Source of the DNA: Pseudomonadota bacterium
GTDB taxonomy: Bacteria; Pseudomonadota; Gammaproteobacteria; Burkholderiales; Burkholderiaceae_C
Reading direction: 5' to 3'
DNA: 64,000 nt
Assembly: GCA_021815805.1 (NCBI GenBank)
Contig: JAKAZQ010000004.1
Span: forward strand, 62,001 to 126,000
This document shows, in pieces, positions 7,318 through 20,492 of the stretch. Within the stretch, counting starts at the first letter, position 1; every line of letters starts with the position of its first letter. The notes beneath the pieces were generated by a model. That model was given only the letters and a program-made list of their open reading frames with translations, did no database searches and was not told where the DNA came from. The position numbers were made by a program, and so were the translations under genes.

Positions 7318-10300
7318 TCACTGCGCGGCGCCGCGCCGTGCCCATCGCCGGCCGAAGCGCTGCAGCCACGACGAGCGGGCAGCCGGCGCAGGAGCCTGCG
7401 CCTGGTTGCCGGCAGGCAGCTGGACTCCGACGGCGAGTTGCGCCAGGGTTTCGTGCACCATGCGGCGAAGCGGCAGGCGCTGCCCCGTGGCCGCGGCGAA
7501 GCGCGAGGCGACCTGGTTGGCCAGCAGCGAGTGCCCACCGACATCGAAAAAATTGTCGCTGCGCCGGACTTCCGGCACTCCCAGCAATTCCCGCCAGATA
7601 CCCGCGAGCAACTCCTCGACGGGGCCTTGCGGCGGATCCTCGACGGCATGTCCGCTGCCGACGCCTTCGCCCGGCGCAGGCAAGGCGTGGCGGTCGACCT
7701 TGCCGTTGGGCAGGCGTGGCAGCGCCTGCAGCACATCGATCCCTTGCGGAACCATGTAGCCCGGGAGTTCCGTGCGCAAGGCCTCGCGCAGCTGCGCCGC
7801 CAGCGGCTGCTGTCCCGGCTGCGGGGCGACGTAGGCCACCAGTCGTGCGCCACCGACAAGGTCGTCGCGCAGCACCACCACGCATTCCGCGACACCGGGC
7901 TGACGCAGCAGCGCCGACTCGATATCCCCGGTTTCGATGCGATAGCCACGCAACTTGACCTGGAAGTCCAGGCGTCCCTGGTGTTCGAGCCGTCCGTCGT
8001 GGCGCCAGCGCCCGCGGTCGCCCGTGCGGTACATGCGCGCGGCGCCGCCCGCCGCCGACTCGGGCAGGAAGCGCTCGCGGGTGAGTTCAGGACGCTGGTG
8101 ATAGCCGATGGCAACCCCGTCTCCGGCGATGTGGATCTCTCCACTGAAACCGATGGGGCACGGTTCGCCGAATTCGTCGAGCACATGCACCCGAGTGTTG
8201 GCGATGGGGGCCCCGATGCTGATTCGCGCCGCCTCCCGCGGAACCTTCCAGCACGTGGACCAGACGGTGGTCTCGGTGGGGCCGTACAGGTTCCATACCT
8301 GCGCGCAGCGCTCCCGCAGCGCCCCGGCCAGTTCCGGATGCAGCGCTTCCCCGCCGATCAGCGCACGAAAGCCCGGCCGTGGCTGCCAGCCGGCGTCGAG
8401 CAGCATGCGCCAGGTGGCAGGGGTGGCCTGCATCATGGTGGCCGAACTGGCCTGCAGCCGCTGCTGCAAGGCCTGCGCGTCCGCCGCTTCGTCGCGCGTG
8501 GCGATGCAGACGCACGCTCCGACGTACAGGCCGAGCAGCAATTCGAGTACTGCGATGTCGAAACTCAGCGTGGTCACCGCCAGCAGTACGTCGTCAGGGC
8601 CCATGCCGGGCGCGCGCGCCATCGACACCAGGAAATTGACCACGGCATGGTGCGGCACCAGCACGCCCTTGGGCTTGCCGGTCGATCCCGAGGTGTAGAT
8701 CATGTATGCGGGATCCTGCGGTGTCGCGCCGGTGCCTGCGGGCGGCACGCCGGCCCTGTCGGCCTGCGGCGCCGGCACGGCTCCCGCGCGGGGCGGCACG
8801 AACAGCGCAACGTCGAACCCGTCCCAGCCCGGGCGCGAGGCCTCGTCGGCCAGCACAAGCGCCGGCCGGGCATCGTCGATCATCGCCCGCAGCCGCGCGC
8901 GGGGAAACTCCGGATCCAGCGGCACGTAGGCGGCGCCCGTCTGCAGCACCGCCAGTTGCGCCACCACCATGTCGACGCCGCGCTGCATTCCCAGTCCGAC
9001 AAAGCATCCGCGCCCGATTCCCTGAGCGCGCAGTCGTTGCGCCAACTGCGCCACCGCGGCCCACAGCGTCGGGTAGTCCAGCTCGACTCCACCGGCATCG
9101 CGCAGCGCGATTGCGCGGCGGTTGCGCTGCCGCTCGAGCAGTTCGATCACGGTCGCGGCGCGGGGCAGTTCCATCGCGGTGTCGTTCCATCGTGCGATGC
9201 GCTCGCGTTGCGACGGGGATGCGCTCCACAGACGGTGCAGCGCCTGTGCGGGGTCTGCGAGCGCGCGCTGCAGTCCCTCCAGGTACAACTGCGCAAGCTC
9301 CTGCATGCTGGCGGGCTCGAACAGTTCAGTGGAGTAGTCGAGAATCAGGGCCTTGAGACCTTCGGTGCTGACGGTCAGCGACAGGTCGAACTGGACCCAT
9401 TCCGACGGCAGGGATACATGGCTGGCTTGCAGCCTGGAGAAACGCAGCGGCGCGTGCGGACTGTTGAGCACGTTGAACAGCACCCTGGGCTGCACCCCGC
9501 CACCCGGGCTGCCGCTGGCCCGCAGGCGCTCGACCAGATGGTCGAACGGCAGATCCTGGTGGCTGAAGGCTCCCAGCGCCGCGGGGCGTACCTCCTCGTG
9601 CAGGAAGGCACCGAAACTGAGCTCCGGATCCACACGCGTGCGCAGCACCAGGGTGTTGACCAGCGACCCGACCAGCGTCTCGGATTCCAGGCGGGTGCGT
9701 CCGGCGATCGGAAAGCCCACGGCCACGTCGTGCTGCCCACACCAGCGTCCAAGCAGCGAAGCAAACGCGGCGTAAAGGGTCATGAACGGCGTGACCCCCT
9801 GGCGCGCGCCGAAGGACTGCAGGCCGAGCAACCACGCGTCGGACAAGGGTACGCGCAGGCGCGCACCGCGGCTGCCCTCGCGCCGGCCGTTTCCCTTGTC
9901 CACCGGCAGGTTCAGCGGGCTCATGCCGCGCAGCCGCTGCAGCCAGTAGTGCAGCTGGGAAGCGAAGGCCTCGCCGCCGAACTGCCTGCGCTGCCATGCG
10001 GCGTAATCGGCGAAACCCAGTTCAAGCTGCGGCAAGCGCGCCGCACCAGCTCCTGAATGGGCTTCGTAAAGGAGGTTGAACTCGCGCACGAGCAGCGCGA
10101 ACGACCAGTCGTCGGTGACGATGTGGTGCATGGCCAGCACCAGCAAGTGGTGGTCGTCGGCGATGCGCGCGAGCAGCAGGCGATGCAGGGGTCCGCGCTC
10201 GAGGTCGAAGGGCATCGCGGCCCGCCTGGCCGCGGCATCGAACACGGCGCGCTCGCGCAGCGCCGCGTCGGCCGACGTGTCGTCGATCGCGAGATCCTCG

Positions 10301-13300
10301 ATGTGCGCTGAGGTCGGCGGATCGATTCGCGCGTGCGGCAGTTCGCCGGACAGTTGCACACGGGTGCGAAACGCCTCGTGGCGGGCAACGAGCTCATCCA
10401 GCGCAAGCTGCAGGGCCTTGCGGTCGAGCGGGCCGACCAGTCGCAGCGCGAGCCGCACGTTGTAGGCGCCGCTTTCCGGGTCGAGCTGGTAGAGCAGCCA
10501 CATGCGCTGCTGGGAGAACGAAAGCGCCAGCGGACCGTCGCGGGCGATGCGCTCGATACCCTGCTGCGCCGCGTCGGCGCAGCCGCCGCGCATGCGCCGC
10601 TGGATTTCCGCGGCGAGTTCCGCCACCGTGCGATGATCGAACAGCGCCTGCAACGGCAACTCGACCCCGAGGCTGGATTGAATGTGCGACGCCACCTGGG
10701 TGACGTTGAGGGAATGTCCGCCGAGGGCGTAGAAATCCTCATGCACTCCGAAGCCCGATCGATGCAGCACGCTCTGCCAGATTTCCAGCAGCATGGCTTC
10801 CAGCGGCGAGCGCGCCGCCGTGGGCGCGGCCTGCGCACGCTCACGCGGCTCGGCCAGGGCCTTGCGATCGATCTTGCCGCTGGGCAGTCGCGGCAAGGCA
10901 TCCATGCGCACGAAGCTCGCCGGCACCATGTACTCGGGAAGTGCCTGCCGCAGCGACTTGCGCAACGCCGGCGCATCGAGTTCGTCGGCGACGGCGTATG
11001 CGACCAGCCGCGGCACGCCGGCATCCTGGCCGTGCACGACGACCGCGGCCTGGCGGACTCCCGCCTGCAGCCTCAGCACGGCCTCGATCTCGCCAAGCTC
11101 AATGCGCAGCCCGCGCAGCTTGACCTGCTGGTCGGCGCGACCGAGGAATTCCAGGCTGCCGTCGGCGCGCCAGCGCGCGACATCGCCGGTGCGATACATG
11201 CGGCCGCCGGGCTCCCAGGGGTCGGCCACGAAACGCTCGGCGCTCAGGTCCTCGCGCCGCAGGTAGCCGCGCCCGACCCCGATTCCAGCGATATGAAGCT
11301 CCCCGCTCGCGCCCACCGGCTGCAGTTGCCCCTGCGCGTCGAGCACATGCACCCGCACATTGGGCAGCGGACGGCCGACCGGCACCATGCGCAGGCGCGG
11401 ATCGCAATGCGGACTTTCGACATCGAGCCAGTTGCTGCAGATGGACGTCTCGCTGGGGCCGTAGCTGTTGCTCAGCCGAGCGCCGGGGAAGCGCTCGAGA
11501 AAGCGCTTCGCAAGTGCCGGATCCAGCGGCTCGCCGCCGCAGATCATGTGGCGCAGCGGCAGTTCCAGTCCTTCGGCCGGTTCGTCGAGCAAGGCGCGCA
11601 GCAGGCTCGGAACAAGGCCGGCGATGGTGACCCGCTGCTCCGCCAGGATGCGCAGCATGCGACGCATGTCGGCCTGGCTGCCGGGTTCGGCCAGCACCAG
11701 TCGCGCACCACGGACGAGGGGCGCGAACACCCGCCAGATCATGGCGTCGAACGCGATGGAGGTGCTCAGCAGCAGGCCGTCATCACGGGTCAACGCCAGG
11801 CGTTCGCACAGGACGTGCACCACATTGCGCAGGCCCTGCTGCTGGATCAGCGCGCCCTTGGGCGTGCCCGTGGAACCCGAGGTGTAGATGACATAGGCCA
11901 GGTGTCGCGGCAGACTGCGGGGCAGCGTTCGCGCCATGCTGCCCGCGGCGGCCTGCGGCGCCTGCGCAGAATCCGGAACGCTGAACACCCGGCAACCACG
12001 TTCGGCGAGCGTCGAGGCATCGAGCCATGCGGGGGCGGTCATCACGGCACGGGGGCTGGCGTCCTCGAGCATCGCCAGCAGGCGCTGGCGGGGATGCTCC
12101 GGGTCGAGCCCGAGGAAGGCCGCCCCGGCCTTGGCGACCGCCAGCAGGCACACCACCATCGCCGGGCCGCGCGGCAGGCAGACGGCCACCAGATCCTCCG
12201 GACCGACGCCGGCGTCGAGCAGCCAGCCGGCCCAATCGGTCGACAGTCGTTCCAGGCGCGCATAGCTCATGCGCTGCGATCCCATCTGCAGCGCAATGGC
12301 CTCGGGGTCGCGCACAGCCTGCGCGCTGATCAGTTCGTGCAGCGGGGTGTCCAGCGGGAACGCGCGCGGCGGCGCCTGAAACTCCCGCAGCAGCGCATGC
12401 CGCGCGGCCTCGTCGGTCAGCGCCAGGCGGTCGATTGCCCGCGACGGCTCGTCGACGATCTCACGCAACAGACAAAGGTAGGCCTGCGCAAAACTCCGGA
12501 TGGTCCCGGCCTCGAACAGGTCGCTGCGATAGCGCCAATAGGCAGCCCCTTGCTGTTCGTCGTCGAACACCGCCACGGAAAGATCGAACAGGCTGAAGTG
12601 GCGCAGCAGTTCGACATACTCGCTGGACATCCCGGGCAGTTGCAATGCGCGGTCGGGAATGCTCTCCAGCGAGAAGGCTGCCTGGCACAGCGGGTTGCGC
12701 CCGGGTTGCGCGACCGCGGCCGCGGCGCTGACGACTTCGGCGAAAGGGAGTTCAGCGTGGAGCAGAGCCTGCTCGACACGGGCATGGGTGGCCGCGAGAA
12801 AATCCGCAAAGCCGGGCGCCGGCACTGACTCGTCGACCCTGGCGCGGATCGCCAGGGTGTTGACCAGATAACCCACGCTGTGCGCGGCGTGTGCGCCGCG
12901 GCGCACGGCCGCCGGCAGGCCCACGGCCACGTCGCGCACGCCTGCCAGGCGCATCAGCAACACCTGGAACGCCGCCAGGTACACCCGGGTACGGGTGGTG
13001 CCGTGGCGGCTGGCCAGTGCTCGAAGCGCGGCGCCGAGGCTGCGCTCGATGGGCACGCGCAGCGTGGCGCCAGCGTAGCGCGCCTGGCTGTCGCGCAGGA
13101 AATCGGTCGGAAGGTCGAGTGCCGGAGTGGCTTCCAGAGCCTGCTGCCAGTAGTCGCGATGAGAGTCGAATTCGCCCGCTGCCCGGCGCGCGCGCTCCTC
13201 GTTGGCGAACTCGATCGGGCCCCATGCGGCGACCGGCAGTTCGACCGCCGCGCCGTCGCCGGCATACAGACGACCGAGTTCGCGGTGCAGCAACGCCAGC

Positions 13301-13800
13301 GACGTGCCGTCGCCCACGATGTGATGCACCGCCAGCACGAACAGATGCTGTCTCGGGTCGATGCTCCAGCAGGCGGCACGCACCAGTGGAGCCCGCTGCA
13401 GATCGAATGCCCGCCCGGGGCCGCGTTCCACCCGCCACGCCAGCGCGTCGCCATCGGCCTCCTCGGCGGCGATCGACCCGCGCACGAATTCCGCAGGGCC
13501 GACGGCAGCGGCCGCAAGCTGCTGCTGTCGCCAGCCCCGGGCCTCGCGAACCAGCCGTATGCGCAGCGCCGGGTGGCGTGCGACCAGAACCTGCAGACAG
13601 CGCTCGAGACGGTCGACATCCAGCGCTCCGTGCAGCCGTGTGGCGCGGCAGATCACGTAGGCCTGGTTGGCCTCGCCCGAGGCTGCGATCAGCGCCAGCG
13701 CCTGCTGGGCGCCCGACATTGCAGCGGTGGGTTCGGTGCCGGTGAGTTCGGGATCGGGTTGGCGGTCCACGGCGATTCGATCGTCCTGACGATTCTGCAT
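7318..13800 (-). CDS. Two-module non-ribosomal peptide synthetase, C-A-T-C-A-T, no release domain
   Basis: A 2160-residue multimodular enzyme starting at the ATG at 13800 (MQNRQDDR), with GCAAGG upstream. Domains in order: condensation 1 (HHIVGDG near residue 158), adenylation 1 ([11 protein letters not shown] near 637; [16 protein letters not shown]), carrier 1 (GGHSL near 1026), condensation 2 (HHIVTDD near 1223), adenylation 2 ([11 protein letters not shown] near 1700; [11 protein letters not shown]), carrier 2 (GGHSLL near 2087) and an Arg-rich tail. By alignment to GrsA, the second adenylation pocket reads D-I-L-Q-I-G-L-V-W, very close to the known glycine code. The first reads D-A-W-G-I-G-S-I-C, which I cannot assign beyond hydrophobic. 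Beginning with a condensation domain suggests an acylated start or an upstream partner. No thioesterase, reductase, MbtH-like protein or phosphopantetheinyl transferase is nearby, so product and release route are unknown. Confidence 0.93.
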   Translation of the reverse strand: MQNRQDDRIAVDRQPDPELTGTEPTAAMSGAQQALALIAASGEANQAYVICRATRLHGALDVDRLERCLQVLVARHPALRIRLVREARGWRQQQLAAAAVGPAEFVRGSIAAEEADGDALAWRVERGPGRAFDLQRAPLVRAACWSIDPRQHLFVLAVHHIVGDGTSLALLHRELGRLYAGDGAAVELPVAAWGPIEFANEERARRAAGEFDSHRDYWQQALEATPALDLPTDFLRDSQARYAGATLRVPIERSLGAALRALASRHGTTRTRVYLAAFQVLLMRLAGVRDVAVGLPAAVRRGAHAAHSVGYLVNTLAIRARVDESVPAPGFADFLAATHARVEQALLHAELPFAEVVSAAAAVAQPGRNPLCQAAFSLESIPDRALQLPGMSSEYVELLRHFSLFDLSVAVFDDEQQGAAYWRYRSDLFEAGTIRSFAQAYLCLLREIVDEPSRAIDRLALTDEAARHALLREFQAPPRAFPLDTPLHELISAQAVRDPEAIALQMGSQRMSYARLERLSTDWAGWLLDAGVGPEDLVAVCLPRGPAMVVCLLAVAKAGAAFLGLDPEHPRQRLLAMLEDASPRAVMTAPAWLDASTLAERGCRVFSVPDSAQAPQAAAGSMARTLPRSLPRHLAYVIYTSGSTGTPKGALIQQQGLRNVVHVLCERLALTRDDGLLLSTSIAFDAMIWRVFAPLVRGARLVLAEPGSQADMRRMLRILAEQRVTIAGLVPSLLRALLDEPAEGLELPLRHMICGGEPLDPALAKRFLERFPGARLSNSYGPSETSICSNWLDVESPHCDPRLRMVPVGRPLPNVRVHVLDAQGQLQPVGASGELHIAGIGVGRGYLRREDLSAERFVADPWEPGGRMYRTGDVARWRADGSLEFLGRADQQVKLRGLRIELGEIEAVLRLQAGVRQAAVVVHGQDAGVPRLVAYAVADELDAPALRKSLRQALPEYMVPASFVRMDALPRLPSGKIDRKALAEPRERAQAAPTAARSPLEAMLLEIWQSVLHRSGFGVHEDFYALGGHSLNVTQVASHIQSSLGVELPLQALFDHRTVAELAAEIQRRMRGGCADAAQQGIERIARDGPLALSFSQQRMWLLYQLDPESGAYNVRLALRLVGPLDRKALQLALDELVARHEAFRTRVQLSGELPHARIDPPTSAHIEDLAIDDTSADAALRERAVFDAAARRAAMPFDLERGPLHRLLLARIADDHHLLVLAMHHIVTDDWSFALLVREFNLLYEAHSGAGAARLPQLELGFADYAAWQRRQFGGEAFASQLHYWLQRLRGMSPLNLPVDKGNGRREGSRGARLRVPLSDAWLLGLQSFGARQGVTPFMTLYAAFASLLGRWCGQHDVAVGFPIAGRTRLESETLVGSLVNTLVLRTRVDPELSFGAFLHEEVRPAALGAFSHQDLPFDHLVERLRASGSPGGGVQPRVLFNVLNSPHAPLRFSRLQASHVSLPSEWVQFDLSLTVSTEGLKALILDYSTELFEPASMQELAQLYLEGLQRALADPAQALHRLWSASPSQRERIARWNDTAMELPRAATVIELLERQRNRRAIALRDAGGVELDYPTLWAAVAQLAQRLRAQGIGRGCFVGLGMQRGVDMVVAQLAVLQTGAAYVPLDPEFPRARLRAMIDDARPALVLADEASRPGWDGFDVALFVPPRAGAVPAPQADRAGVPPAGTGATPQDPAYMIYTSGSTGKPKGVLVPHHAVVNFLVSMARAPGMGPDDVLLAVTTLSFDIAVLELLLGLYVGACVCIATRDEAADAQALQQRLQASSATMMQATPATWRMLLDAGWQPRPGFRALIGGEALHPELAGALRERCAQVWNLYGPTETTVWSTCWKVPREAARISIGAPIANTRVHVLDEFGEPCPIGFSGEIHIAGDGVAIGYHQRPELTRERFLPESAAGGAARMYRTGDRGRWRHDGRLEHQGRLDFQVKLRGYRIETGDIESALLRQPGVAECVVVLRDDLVGGARLVAYVAPQPGQQPLAAQLREALRTELPGYMVPQGIDVLQALPRLPNGKVDRHALPAPGEGVGSGHAVEDPPQGPVEELLAGIWRELLGVPEVRRSDNFFDVGGHSLLANQVASRFAAATGQRLPLRRMVHETLAQLAVGVQLPAGNQAQAPAPAARSSWLQRFGRRWARRGAAQ

Positions 13801-14260
13801 GAGGGCTTGCCTTGCGCGAGGATGCGGCGTACGACGATGACTCCGATTGTCCGGGCTTGGATGCGGTTGCGTAAGTCCACGAACACCATCGGATACACAT
13901 GGCGCGCCGCCGGCGGCGCACGCTGCCACCGCGGGCGACCGCGCGGCGCGTCGCCTGCCTGCAAGCCTGGCACAGGCATGTTCACGCAGCACCGCGCGCA
14001 TCTGGCGCATGCACTCGAGGCCATCTTGATGCGGCGCGTTGATGACGGCCGGTTCGCGGGCGCCTGGCCGTGCCCGGCGCCGCTGCCCCCCAGGCGTCCG
14101 GCCGGGCAAGCCCGCGGCTTCGCAGGACGCGCCCGAGCCCGTTGCGCCCTGCGCGTCGGGGCGCACACTGCGCCGATGCTCCCGCGCGGGGAGTGCGGCA
14201 ACGCCATCCGCCCCCGGCACGGTTCGCGGGCGTCGCTGCGTGCCGCGAGCCGCGCTTGCC
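13801..14260. other. Intergenic region upstream of the NRPS
   Basis: 460 bases between the NRPS start and the guaA stop. Open frames here are only readthrough of the NRPS frame and lack matching coding character. It should contain the NRPS promoter. I see no clear promoter hexamers, operator palindrome, riboswitch or terminator. It marks the boundary between the accessory block and the conserved guaA-guaB region. Confidence 0.4.
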
Positions 14261-15853
14261 TCACTCCCACTCGATGGTCGCCGGCGGCTTCGACGAGATG
14301 TCGTAGGTGACGCGGTTGATCCCCCGCACCTCGTTGATGATCCTGCTCGACACGCGTTTCAGCAGCGCATACGGCAACTCCGCCCAGTCCGCCGTCATGA
14401 AGTCGCTGGTGTTCACCGCACGCAAGGCCACCACGTAGTCGTAGGTGCGACCGTCGCCCATCACGCCAACGCTCTTCACCGGCAGGAACACCGCGAAAGC
14501 CTGCGAGGTCAGCTCGTACCAGGTGCGTCCGCTCGCGGCATCGCGCGTGCCGCGCAACTCGTCGATGAAGATCGCGTCCGCCCGGCGCAGCAGGTCGGCG
14601 TACTCGCGCTTGACCTCGCCGAGGATGCGCACGCCCAGGCCGGGCCCGGGAAACGGATGGCGATCCACCATCTCCGCCGGCAGGCCGAGCGCCTTGCCGA
14701 GTTCGCGCACCTCGTCCTTGAACAGCTCGCGCAGCGGCTCGAGCAGCTTCAGGCCGAGGGTCTGCGGCAGGCCTCCGACGTTGTGGTGGCTCTTGATGGT
14801 GCTGGCCTTCTTGGTCTTCGCCCCCCCGGACTCGATGACATCGGGGTAGATCGTGCCCTGCGCCAGCCACCGCGCGCGCTCGAGCTTGCGCGCCTCGCGC
14901 TGGAACACCTCGACGAACTCGCGCCCGATGATGCGGCGCTTGCCCTCGGGGTCGGACACGCCGTGCAGAGCCTGCAGGAACTCGGCGCTGGCATCCACGT
15001 GCACCACCTTGGCGTGCAGGCGCCCGCGGAACATGTCCAGCACCATGCGCGCTTCGTCCTGGCGCAGCAGCCCGTGGTCGACGAACACGCAGGTGAGCTG
15101 GTCGCCGATGGCGCGGTGGATCAGCGCCGCGGCCACGCTCGAATCCACGCCGCCCGACAACCCCAGGATGACCTGCTCGTCCCCGACCTGCTCGCGGATG
15201 CGCTGCGTGGCCTCGGCGATGTAGTCGCCCATGACCCAGTCGCCGTCGCAGCCGCAGATGTCGCGCACGAAGCGCGTCAGCATGGCCTGCCCCTGCACGG
15301 TGTGCGTGACCTCGGGATGGAACTGCAGCGCGTAGTAGCCGCGCGCCTCGTCGGCCATGCCGGCGATCGGGCAGCTCGGCGTGCTGGCCATGAGCCTGAA
15401 CCCGGGCGGCAGCGCGGTCACCTTGTCGCCGTGGCTCATCCACACCTTGAGCATGCCGTGACCCTCGGCGGTGTGGAAGTCCTCGATGCCGTCGAGCAGT
15501 CGGGTATGGCCCCGCGCGCGCACTTCGGCATAGCCGAATTCCCGATGCTCGCTCCACTCCACCTTGCCGCCGAGCTGCGCGGCCATGGTCTGCATGCCGT
15601 AGCAGATGCCGAGCACCGGCACGCCGCAATCCCAGACGGCCTGCGGTGCGCGCAGTTCCTGCGACTCGTAGGTGCTGGCGTGGCTGCCCGACAGGATGAT
15701 GCCCTTCAGGCCCTCGGCGAGCATGTCGCGGATGAAGGCGTCGTCGACGTCGTTGGGGTGGATCTCGCAGTACACGTGCGCCTCGCGCACGCGGCGCGCG
15801 ATCAGCTGCGTGACCTGCGAGCCGAAATCCAGGATCAGAATTTTCTGGTGCAT
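14261..15853 (-). CDS. guaA: GMP synthase (glutamine-hydrolysing)
   Basis: A 530-residue enzyme that converts XMP to GMP using glutamine and ATP, the last step of guanine nucleotide synthesis. An N-terminal class I glutamine amidotransferase domain starts [13 protein letters not shown] with the catalytic cysteine in GICYGMQ (Cys84). The central ATP-pyrophosphatase domain has the LSGGVDSS loop near residue 230, and the C-terminal dimerisation domain ends in the family's usual PPATIEWE. The start at 15853 fits the family; upstream codons in the frame belong to the guaB 3' end region. It lies 19 bases after guaB, so the two are almost certainly one operon. Confidence 0.98.
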   Translation of the reverse strand: MHQKILILDFGSQVTQLIARRVREAHVYCEIHPNDVDDAFIRDMLAEGLKGIILSGSHASTYESQELRAPQAVWDCGVPVLGICYGMQTMAAQLGGKVEWSEHREFGYAEVRARGHTRLLDGIEDFHTAEGHGMLKVWMSHGDKVTALPPGFRLMASTPSCPIAGMADEARGYYALQFHPEVTHTVQGQAMLTRFVRDICGCDGDWVMGDYIAEATQRIREQVGDEQVILGLSGGVDSSVAAALIHRAIGDQLTCVFVDHGLLRQDEARMVLDMFRGRLHAKVVHVDASAEFLQALHGVSDPEGKRRIIGREFVEVFQREARKLERARWLAQGTIYPDVIESGGAKTKKASTIKSHHNVGGLPQTLGLKLLEPLRELFKDEVRELGKALGLPAEMVDRHPFPGPGLGVRILGEVKREYADLLRRADAIFIDELRGTRDAASGRTWYELTSQAFAVFLPVKSVGVMGDGRTYDYVVALRAVNTSDFMTADWAELPYALLKRVSSRIINEVRGINRVTYDISSKPPATIEWE

Positions 15854-15872
15854 GAGGTCGGGCGCGAAGCGC

Positions 15873-18005
<2,133 letters not shown>

Positions 18006-18042
18006 CTAGTGTCCTGTCCCGTATTACGGGACAGGACACTAG
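18006..18042. terminator. Perfect 37-base palindrome between convergent genes
   Basis: Arms ctagtgtcctgtcccgta (18006-18023) and their exact reverse complement (18025-18042) flank a single base. It begins 13 bases after the DUF4124 stop, and the far arm contains the TAG stop of the asparaginase gene. Its position fits a shared bidirectional terminator, though there is no T-tract on either side, and so long and perfect an arm could also be a mobile-element end or dispersed repeat. Confidence 0.5.
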
Positions 18043-19037
18043 CGCAGACCCTGGAGCAGCAGGCGCACGCGCACCTTGACGGCATTCAGGCCGTCGAAAT
18101 CCCCGCCCTCGCACGGCCCGTTGCGCGGCACCACGTGCACCTGCACGCCCGCATCGCGCGCCTCGTCGAGCGCCGTCTGCAACTGCGCGTGCACGGTGCC
18201 ACCGCCGGTGCCGAGCACCACCAGCGCCGACAGCGGGGGCCGCACCAGCCCGTCTCGCGACGCCGCCAGCAGCGCGCGCACCACCGCGCCGTCGGCCCCG
18301 GCATGGCTCGACACCAGTTCGACGCGCGGCCATTGCGCCTGCTCGGGCTCACCGCGCCATGGCGCGCGCCAGCCCGCCGCGGCGCCCGCCGGCAGCTCGC
18401 GCGTGAAGCGCAGCCCGCGTGCATCGATGAACCCGAGCGGGCCGCGCTCTCCGGAGCCGAAGGCATCGACGCGGGCGGGATGCTGCTTGCCGACATCGCG
18501 TGCCGCGTGCACGCGGCCGTGCGCGACGCAAAGCACGCCGTGGCCGGCGGCCTGCGCATCCGCAGCCACGCGCACGGCATCGAACAGGTTGCGCGGACCG
18601 TCCGCCGACAACGCCCCGGCGGGCAGCATGGCCGCGGTGCAGACCACCGGGGAACCCGGCTCGAGCAGGCAGTCCAGCGCGTAGGCCGTCTCCTCGAGGG
18701 TGTCGCTGCCATGCGTGATCACGCACCCGCCGGCTCCGGCCTCGGCACGCCACTGTCGCACCCGCTGCGCCAGCTGCAGCCACAGCAGCGGCTGCGCGTC
18801 CTTGCTGTCGATGTTGCAGACCTGTTGCAGCTGCAGCCGCGCCAGCCCGTCCACTCCCGGCGCGCCCTGCAGCAGTTGCTGCAGGCCGAGCACGCCGGCG
18901 GTGTAGCCGGCACCCGTGGCCCTGTGTGCGTCGGGCGCGACCCCGGCGATGGTGCCGCCGGTGCCGAGCACCAGCACACGCGAAAGCTCGGCGGCCGGCG
19001 CATGCGCGCCGTCGTGCGACGAAGGGAAGTCTTGCAT
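18039..19037 (-). CDS. L-asparaginase
   Basis: A 332-residue asparaginase/glutaminase-family amidohydrolase converting asparagine to aspartate and ammonia. The first nucleophile motif is GTGGTIAG (Thr29). The second reads [14 protein letters not shown], where the position usually held by a second active-site threonine is serine and the following aspartate is kept. No signal peptide is visible, so it is probably cytoplasmic. The start at 19037 ([10 protein letters not shown]) is the ATG nearest the divergent lexA; the ribosome site is weak, and an upstream extension would run through lexA. The promoter must overlap the lexA SOS box region. The symbol is left blank because type I and II naming cannot be settled from sequence alone. 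Confidence 0.9.
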   Translation of the reverse strand: MQDFPSSHDGAHAPAAELSRVLVLGTGGTIAGVAPDAHRATGAGYTAGVLGLQQLLQGAPGVDGLARLQLQQVCNIDSKDAQPLLWLQLAQRVRQWRAEAGAGGCVITHGSDTLEETAYALDCLLEPGSPVVCTAAMLPAGALSADGPRNLFDAVRVAADAQAAGHGVLCVAHGRVHAARDVGKQHPARVDAFGSGERGPLGFIDARGLRFTRELPAGAAAGWRAPWRGEPEQAQWPRVELVSSHAGADGAVVRALLAASRDGLVRPPLSALVVLGTGGGTVHAQLQTALDEARDAGVQVHVVPRNGPCEGGDFDGLNAVKVRVRLLLQGLR

Positions 19038-19048
19038 GATGCGGAAAT

Positions 19049-19064
19049 CTGTACAAAAATACAG
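19049..19064 (+). promoter_or_regulatory. LexA (SOS) box
   Basis: CTGTACAAAAATACAG matches the CTGT-N8-ACAG LexA operator. It lies 40 bases before the lexA start and 12 bases before the divergent asparaginase start, so it should provide lexA autoregulation and could affect both genes. Confidence 0.85.
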
Positions 19065-19103
19065 CAGAACATTCATACAGTGCCTGCCCGAGGAGCCGCC
19101 TGC

Positions 19104-19775
19104 ATGACCCAAGCCGCGAAGCTTACCGCCCGCCAGGAGGAAATCCTCCGGCTCATCGCGCGCAGCATCGAGCGCAGCGGCTATCCGCCGACGCGCGCCG
19201 AAATCGCCGCGGAACTGGGCTTCCGTTCCGCGAACGCCGCCGAGGATCACCTGCATGCCCTCGCGCGCAAGGGCATGCTGGAACTGGCCTCCGGCACCTC
19301 CCGCGGCATACGCCTTACACCGCAGGCCCGCACGGCGTTGCGCCCCGCGGGTGCGGCTGCGGCGCTGGCGCGCGCGCTGCCCGGCATGGAACAACTGATG
19401 CTGCCGCTCATCGGGCGCGTGGCCGCCGGGCACCCGATCCTGGCGCAGGAGCACGTCGAGGCCACGCTCGGCGTCGACCCCGGGCTGTTCAGCGCCCGCC
19501 CCGACTACCTGCTCAAGGTGCGTGGCGCCAGCATGCAGGGCGCCGGCATTCTCGACGGCGACCTGCTGGCGGTACGCCAGACCCAGGACGTGCACAACGG
19601 CCAGATCGTGGTCGCGCGCCTCGGCGACGAGGTCACGGTCAAGCGCCTGCGGCGCGGCGCATCGCGTGTCGAACTGCTGCCCGAGAACCCCGATTTCCAA
19701 CCCATCGTGGTCGAGCAGCACCAGGCGTTCGCGATCGAGGGACTGGCCGTCGGCCTGCTGCGCAACGGCATGTGA
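19104..19775 (+). CDS. lexA: SOS-response repressor and self-cleaving protease LexA
   Basis: 223 residues. The N-terminal winged helix-turn-helix (about residues 1-70; [26 protein letters not shown]) binds SOS boxes. The C-terminal S24 protease domain has the cleavage site in GRVAAGHP (Ala108-Gly109), nucleophile serine in GASMQG (Ser143) and the general-base lysine in VTVKRL (Lys180). RecA filaments trigger self-cleavage on DNA damage. AGGAG lies nine bases before the ATG, and an SOS box is 40 bases upstream. Its 3' end is six bases from that of the convergent RraA-like gene. Confidence 0.98.
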   Translation: MTQAAKLTARQEEILRLIARSIERSGYPPTRAEIAAELGFRSANAAEDHLHALARKGMLELASGTSRGIRLTPQARTALRPAGAAAALARALPGMEQLMLPLIGRVAAGHPILAQEHVEATLGVDPGLFSARPDYLLKVRGASMQGAGILDGDLLAVRQTQDVHNGQIVVARLGDEVTVKRLRRGASRVELLPENPDFQPIVVEQHQAFAIEGLAVGLLRNGM

Positions 19776-19781
19776 CGCGGC

Positions 19782-20342
19782 TCACGGCGCCGGCAGGTCG
19801 ATGTCCGGGTCGGCATCGCCGCCATGCAGCGGCTGCCGGCTGACCAGTATCCCGTCGGCGTCGGCATACAGCCACTCGCCGGGGCGCACCGGCACGCCCT
19901 GGATACGCACCGGCACATCGCACTGGCCGGAGCCGAGCTTGCGCGGCGGCACCGGCATGCTGCCGAGAGCCCGCACCCCCAGCGCGCTGGCCTGGATCTC
20001 CTGCACGTCGCGCACGCAGCCGTCGATCACGACGCCGGCCCAACCGTTGCGCAGCGCGAGCGCGGCAAGTTGTCCGCCGAGCAGCGCATGACGCAGCGAG
20101 GCTCCGCCGTCGATCACCAGCACGCGCGCCATGCCCGCCTGCTCGAGACTCGCGCGCACCAGCGAGTTGTCCTCGAAGCATTGCACGGTGGCAACCTTTC
20201 CGAAAAAGTGTCCCTGACGCCCATAATGACGAAATACCGGGGGAAGTGCCCGGACGTCGCCGCGCGCGATCGCGTCCGTCTGCTGGTCGCAGAAATCGCA
20301 GGTGTTCACGGCTGCGGCGGCCGGCATTCTCGAGGTAGGCAT
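19782..20342 (-). CDS. RraA-like protein (ribonuclease E activity regulator family)
   Basis: 186 residues of the RraA/MenG fold. Blocks GHFFGKVATVQCFEDNSLV, VLVIDGGASLRHALLGG and GVVIDGCVRDVQEI are typical, and E. coli RraA has the closely related FGGQIITVKCFEDN. Unlike E. coli RraA, the central loop keeps R-D-x2-E as in hydroxymethyl-oxoglutarate aldolases, but the acidic residue normally 21 positions before that arginine is glycine, so an aldolase site looks incomplete. The start at 20342 has GGAGAG just upstream; an earlier ATG at 20369 has none. The N-terminus carries CDFC, an unusual pair of cysteines. Role inferred: inhibitor of RNase E or a related function. Confidence 0.8.
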   Translation of the reverse strand: MPTSRMPAAAAVNTCDFCDQQTDAIARGDVRALPPVFRHYGRQGHFFGKVATVQCFEDNSLVRASLEQAGMARVLVIDGGASLRHALLGGQLAALALRNGWAGVVIDGCVRDVQEIQASALGVRALGSMPVPPRKLGSGQCDVPVRIQGVPVRPGEWLYADADGILVSRQPLHGGDADPDIDLPAP

Positions 20343-20492
20343 GAGACTCTCCGAATCCTGTGGGTTCATGATCTGTATCGGCGACCGGGGCTGCCGCTGC
20401 TGCTGCCGATGCGCGTACTGGCGTACCGCCCCGATTGCACGTGCTGCGGCGTCGGCGCGTCCTGCCCCAGATCAAAGGAAGCCGCGGCGCGC

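Noticed and set aside
7231-12828. + strand frames of 941 and 831 residues opposite the NRPS
   Set aside because: They are antisense readthrough of GC-rich coding DNA, without domain matches; the minus strand has complete C-A-T motifs.
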